A DNA stretch of 15,058 nt from Tannerella sp. (GTDB taxonomy: Bacteria; Bacteroidota; Bacteroidia; Bacteroidales; Tannerellaceae): positions 1-15,058 of the forward strand of contig JAISWC010000036.1 of the NCBI GenBank assembly GCA_031271245.1, read 5' to 3'. A program made the translations under genes and the position numbers. Shown here piece after piece: positions 14,517 through 15,058 of the stretch. The notes under the pieces were generated by a model. That model was not told the origin of the DNA, made no database searches, and saw only the letters and a list, made by a program, of their open reading frames with translations. Position 1 is the stretch's first letter; every line of letters begins with the position of its first letter.

Positions 14517-14675
14517 CATTGAAACACGGAGAACACGGAGAACACGGAGATTGTTCATTCCGTTCCTTTGTGTCTCCCGTGGCGCTGTGTGTAAACAAAA
14601 AGAGACACGGAGAAGCCACACGTTCCACAGAGCGTGAAAAAACCTCCGTGTGCTCCGTGTCTCCGTGTTTCAATG
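14517..14675. mobile_element. 159-bp MITE-like inverted-repeat element built of CACGGAG units
   Basis: The left end CATTGAAACACGGAG... (14517 on) is repeated in reverse at the right end ...CTCCGTGTTTCAATG (to 14675). The imperfect terminal arms are about 33 bp, made of GAACACGGA/CACGGAG repeats. Inside lies a second pair of arms (GTGTCTCCCGTGGC near 14570 and GCCACACG near 14614-14621, preceded by AGACACGGAGAA), so the whole element can fold into a long hairpin. No convincing gene lies inside. A shorter relative is at 10839-10904. It could be a non-autonomous mobile element or a palindromic intergenic repeat; no target-site duplication is clear. Confidence 0.6.
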
Positions 14676-14904
14676 AATTTTTAACTGACGCGCCGGTAAA
14701 CCGGTATACGTTATGTGTTTTTCATCCCTAACTGCCAACTATTGTTTATCCACAATTCCGCAAAAATCACAGCTACAGTCAAATTTCGTTTTTTGATGGC
14801 GGACATTCGCCGTTTTCTTCGGCAAAAGAGGGAGATTTAGTCAAACTTTGTTCTTCATGCGTTTTTTGTTCAAAATTTATTTAGTGGATATTTCCAAAAT
14901 GACA
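14676..14904. other. Intergenic AT-rich stretch without recognised gene
   Basis: No convincing coding region on either strand. It contains a small ACCGGT-centred inverted repeat (CCGGTAAACCGG at about 14692-14703), the 16-bp repeat copy at 14728-14743, and two similar short runs, GTCAAATTTCG (near 14778) and GTCAAACTTTG (near 14840). Confidence 0.5.
14728..14743 (-). repeat. Inverted copy of the 16-bp repeat at the tsaD stop
   Basis: CTAACTGCCAACTATT is the exact reverse complement of positions 9198-9213. Here it is intergenic, about 50 bp from the right end of the MITE-like element. Confidence 0.6.
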
Positions 14905-14912
14905 TATCTTTG
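14905..14912 (+). promoter_or_regulatory. Perfect -7 box TATCTTTG
   Basis: TATCTTTG matches the Bacteroidota -7 consensus TAnnTTTG. A TTTAG at 14880-14884 lies near the expected -33 position but is imperfect. Downstream are two copies of TTAAAGAGAAC (14928-14938 and 14951-14961). The gene it would serve is unclear; only a transposase-like fragment follows before the window ends. Confidence 0.5.
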
Positions 14913-14954
14913 CCCCCGTTTAAAGTTTAAAGAGAACGAACAGCTAAATGTTAA

Positions 14955-15058
14955 AGAGAACATCAAACGGTTTTCAAAAAATACAGAAATAAGCACAGTG
15001 CAATCGAATCCAATATTCATTCATTGGAAACAGGGGCTTTATCCCGTTGTCCGGATAG
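14955..15058 (+). pseudogene. Transposase-like C-terminal fragment, 5' end missing, running off the window
   Basis: From just after an in-frame TAA (14952-14954), a frame is open to the window end. It encodes FKKYRNKHSAIESNIHSLE, then G-A-L-S-R-C-P-D. This strongly recalls the conserved KHSAVESNINALEHHGLxRCPDxG region near the C-terminus of DDE transposases of IS1182/IS5/ISNCY-like elements, known from memory. No usable start codon precedes it in frame, and the N-terminal and catalytic parts are absent, so it is best read as the remnant of a decayed or truncated insertion sequence. Alternatively a frameshift lies just upstream. Other frames (an ATG at 14948 giving 14 codons) look meaningless. 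The rest lies beyond the window. Confidence 0.55.

Noticed and set aside
14519..14731. Small ORFs on both strands within the CACGGAG element
   Set aside because: Their residues (HGEHGEHG, TEHTE) simply translate the repeat units; there is no independent evidence of a gene.

Overview
The window comes from a fairly GC-rich member of the Bacteroidota, most likely order Bacteroidales. The evidence is the gene families present (a PG_1098-type methyltransferase with a THUMP-like domain, a Bacteroidota-style TamB divergent from tsaD, a DUF4625 lipoprotein), two promoter-like sites that match the Bacteroidota -7 consensus TAnnTTTG, and the lack of clear Shine-Dalgarno sequences. A Tannerellaceae/Parabacteroides-like source is possible but cannot be settled from this sequence alone.

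Layout from left to right. (1) Positions 1-1707, plus strand: the 3' part of a LytTR response-regulator gene, then a PG_1098-like SAM methyltransferase. (2) Positions 1708-2054: a small uncertain ORF, a near-perfect 28-bp terminator palindrome between converging genes, and a simple repeat. (3) Positions 2055-8020, minus strand: a DegT-family aminotransferase with an unusual twin-arginine-like leader, lying downstream of a large tamB gene. The tamB N-terminus has no ATG, GTG or TTG start that keeps its membrane anchor. (4) Positions 8167-10459, plus strand: tsaD (tRNA t6A synthesis) and cinA (NMN deamidase family), tightly linked and divergent from tamB. (5) Positions 10460-10927: no gene, but a tandem array of about 41-bp palindrome-bearing units and an imperfect hairpin of the 'CACGGAG' repeat family. 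(6) Positions 10928-14406, minus strand: a four-gene cluster that I read as a metal-responsive acquisition locus. In transcription order it holds a Fur-family regulator, a small membrane-anchored Cys/His protein, a TonB-dependent receptor and a His-rich DUF4625 lipoprotein. (7) Positions 14407-15058: the regulator's promoter, a 159-bp MITE-like inverted-repeat element, a promoter-like motif, and the start of what looks like the C-terminal part of a transposase.

The most coherent system is the metal locus. The Fur-like gene and the small gene are 1 nt apart, and the receptor and lipoprotein genes overlap in an ATGA. Two back-to-back palindromes, one of them 9/10 symmetric and Fur-box-like, lie just upstream of the receptor start. 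The likely picture is a metalloregulator controlling outer-membrane import of a transition metal, with a His-rich surface or periplasmic lipoprotein helping capture. Zinc, iron and copper cannot be separated from sequence alone. Other points of interest are the possibly exported aminotransferase, the hairpin array, and several short repeat families that sit at or across stop codons.
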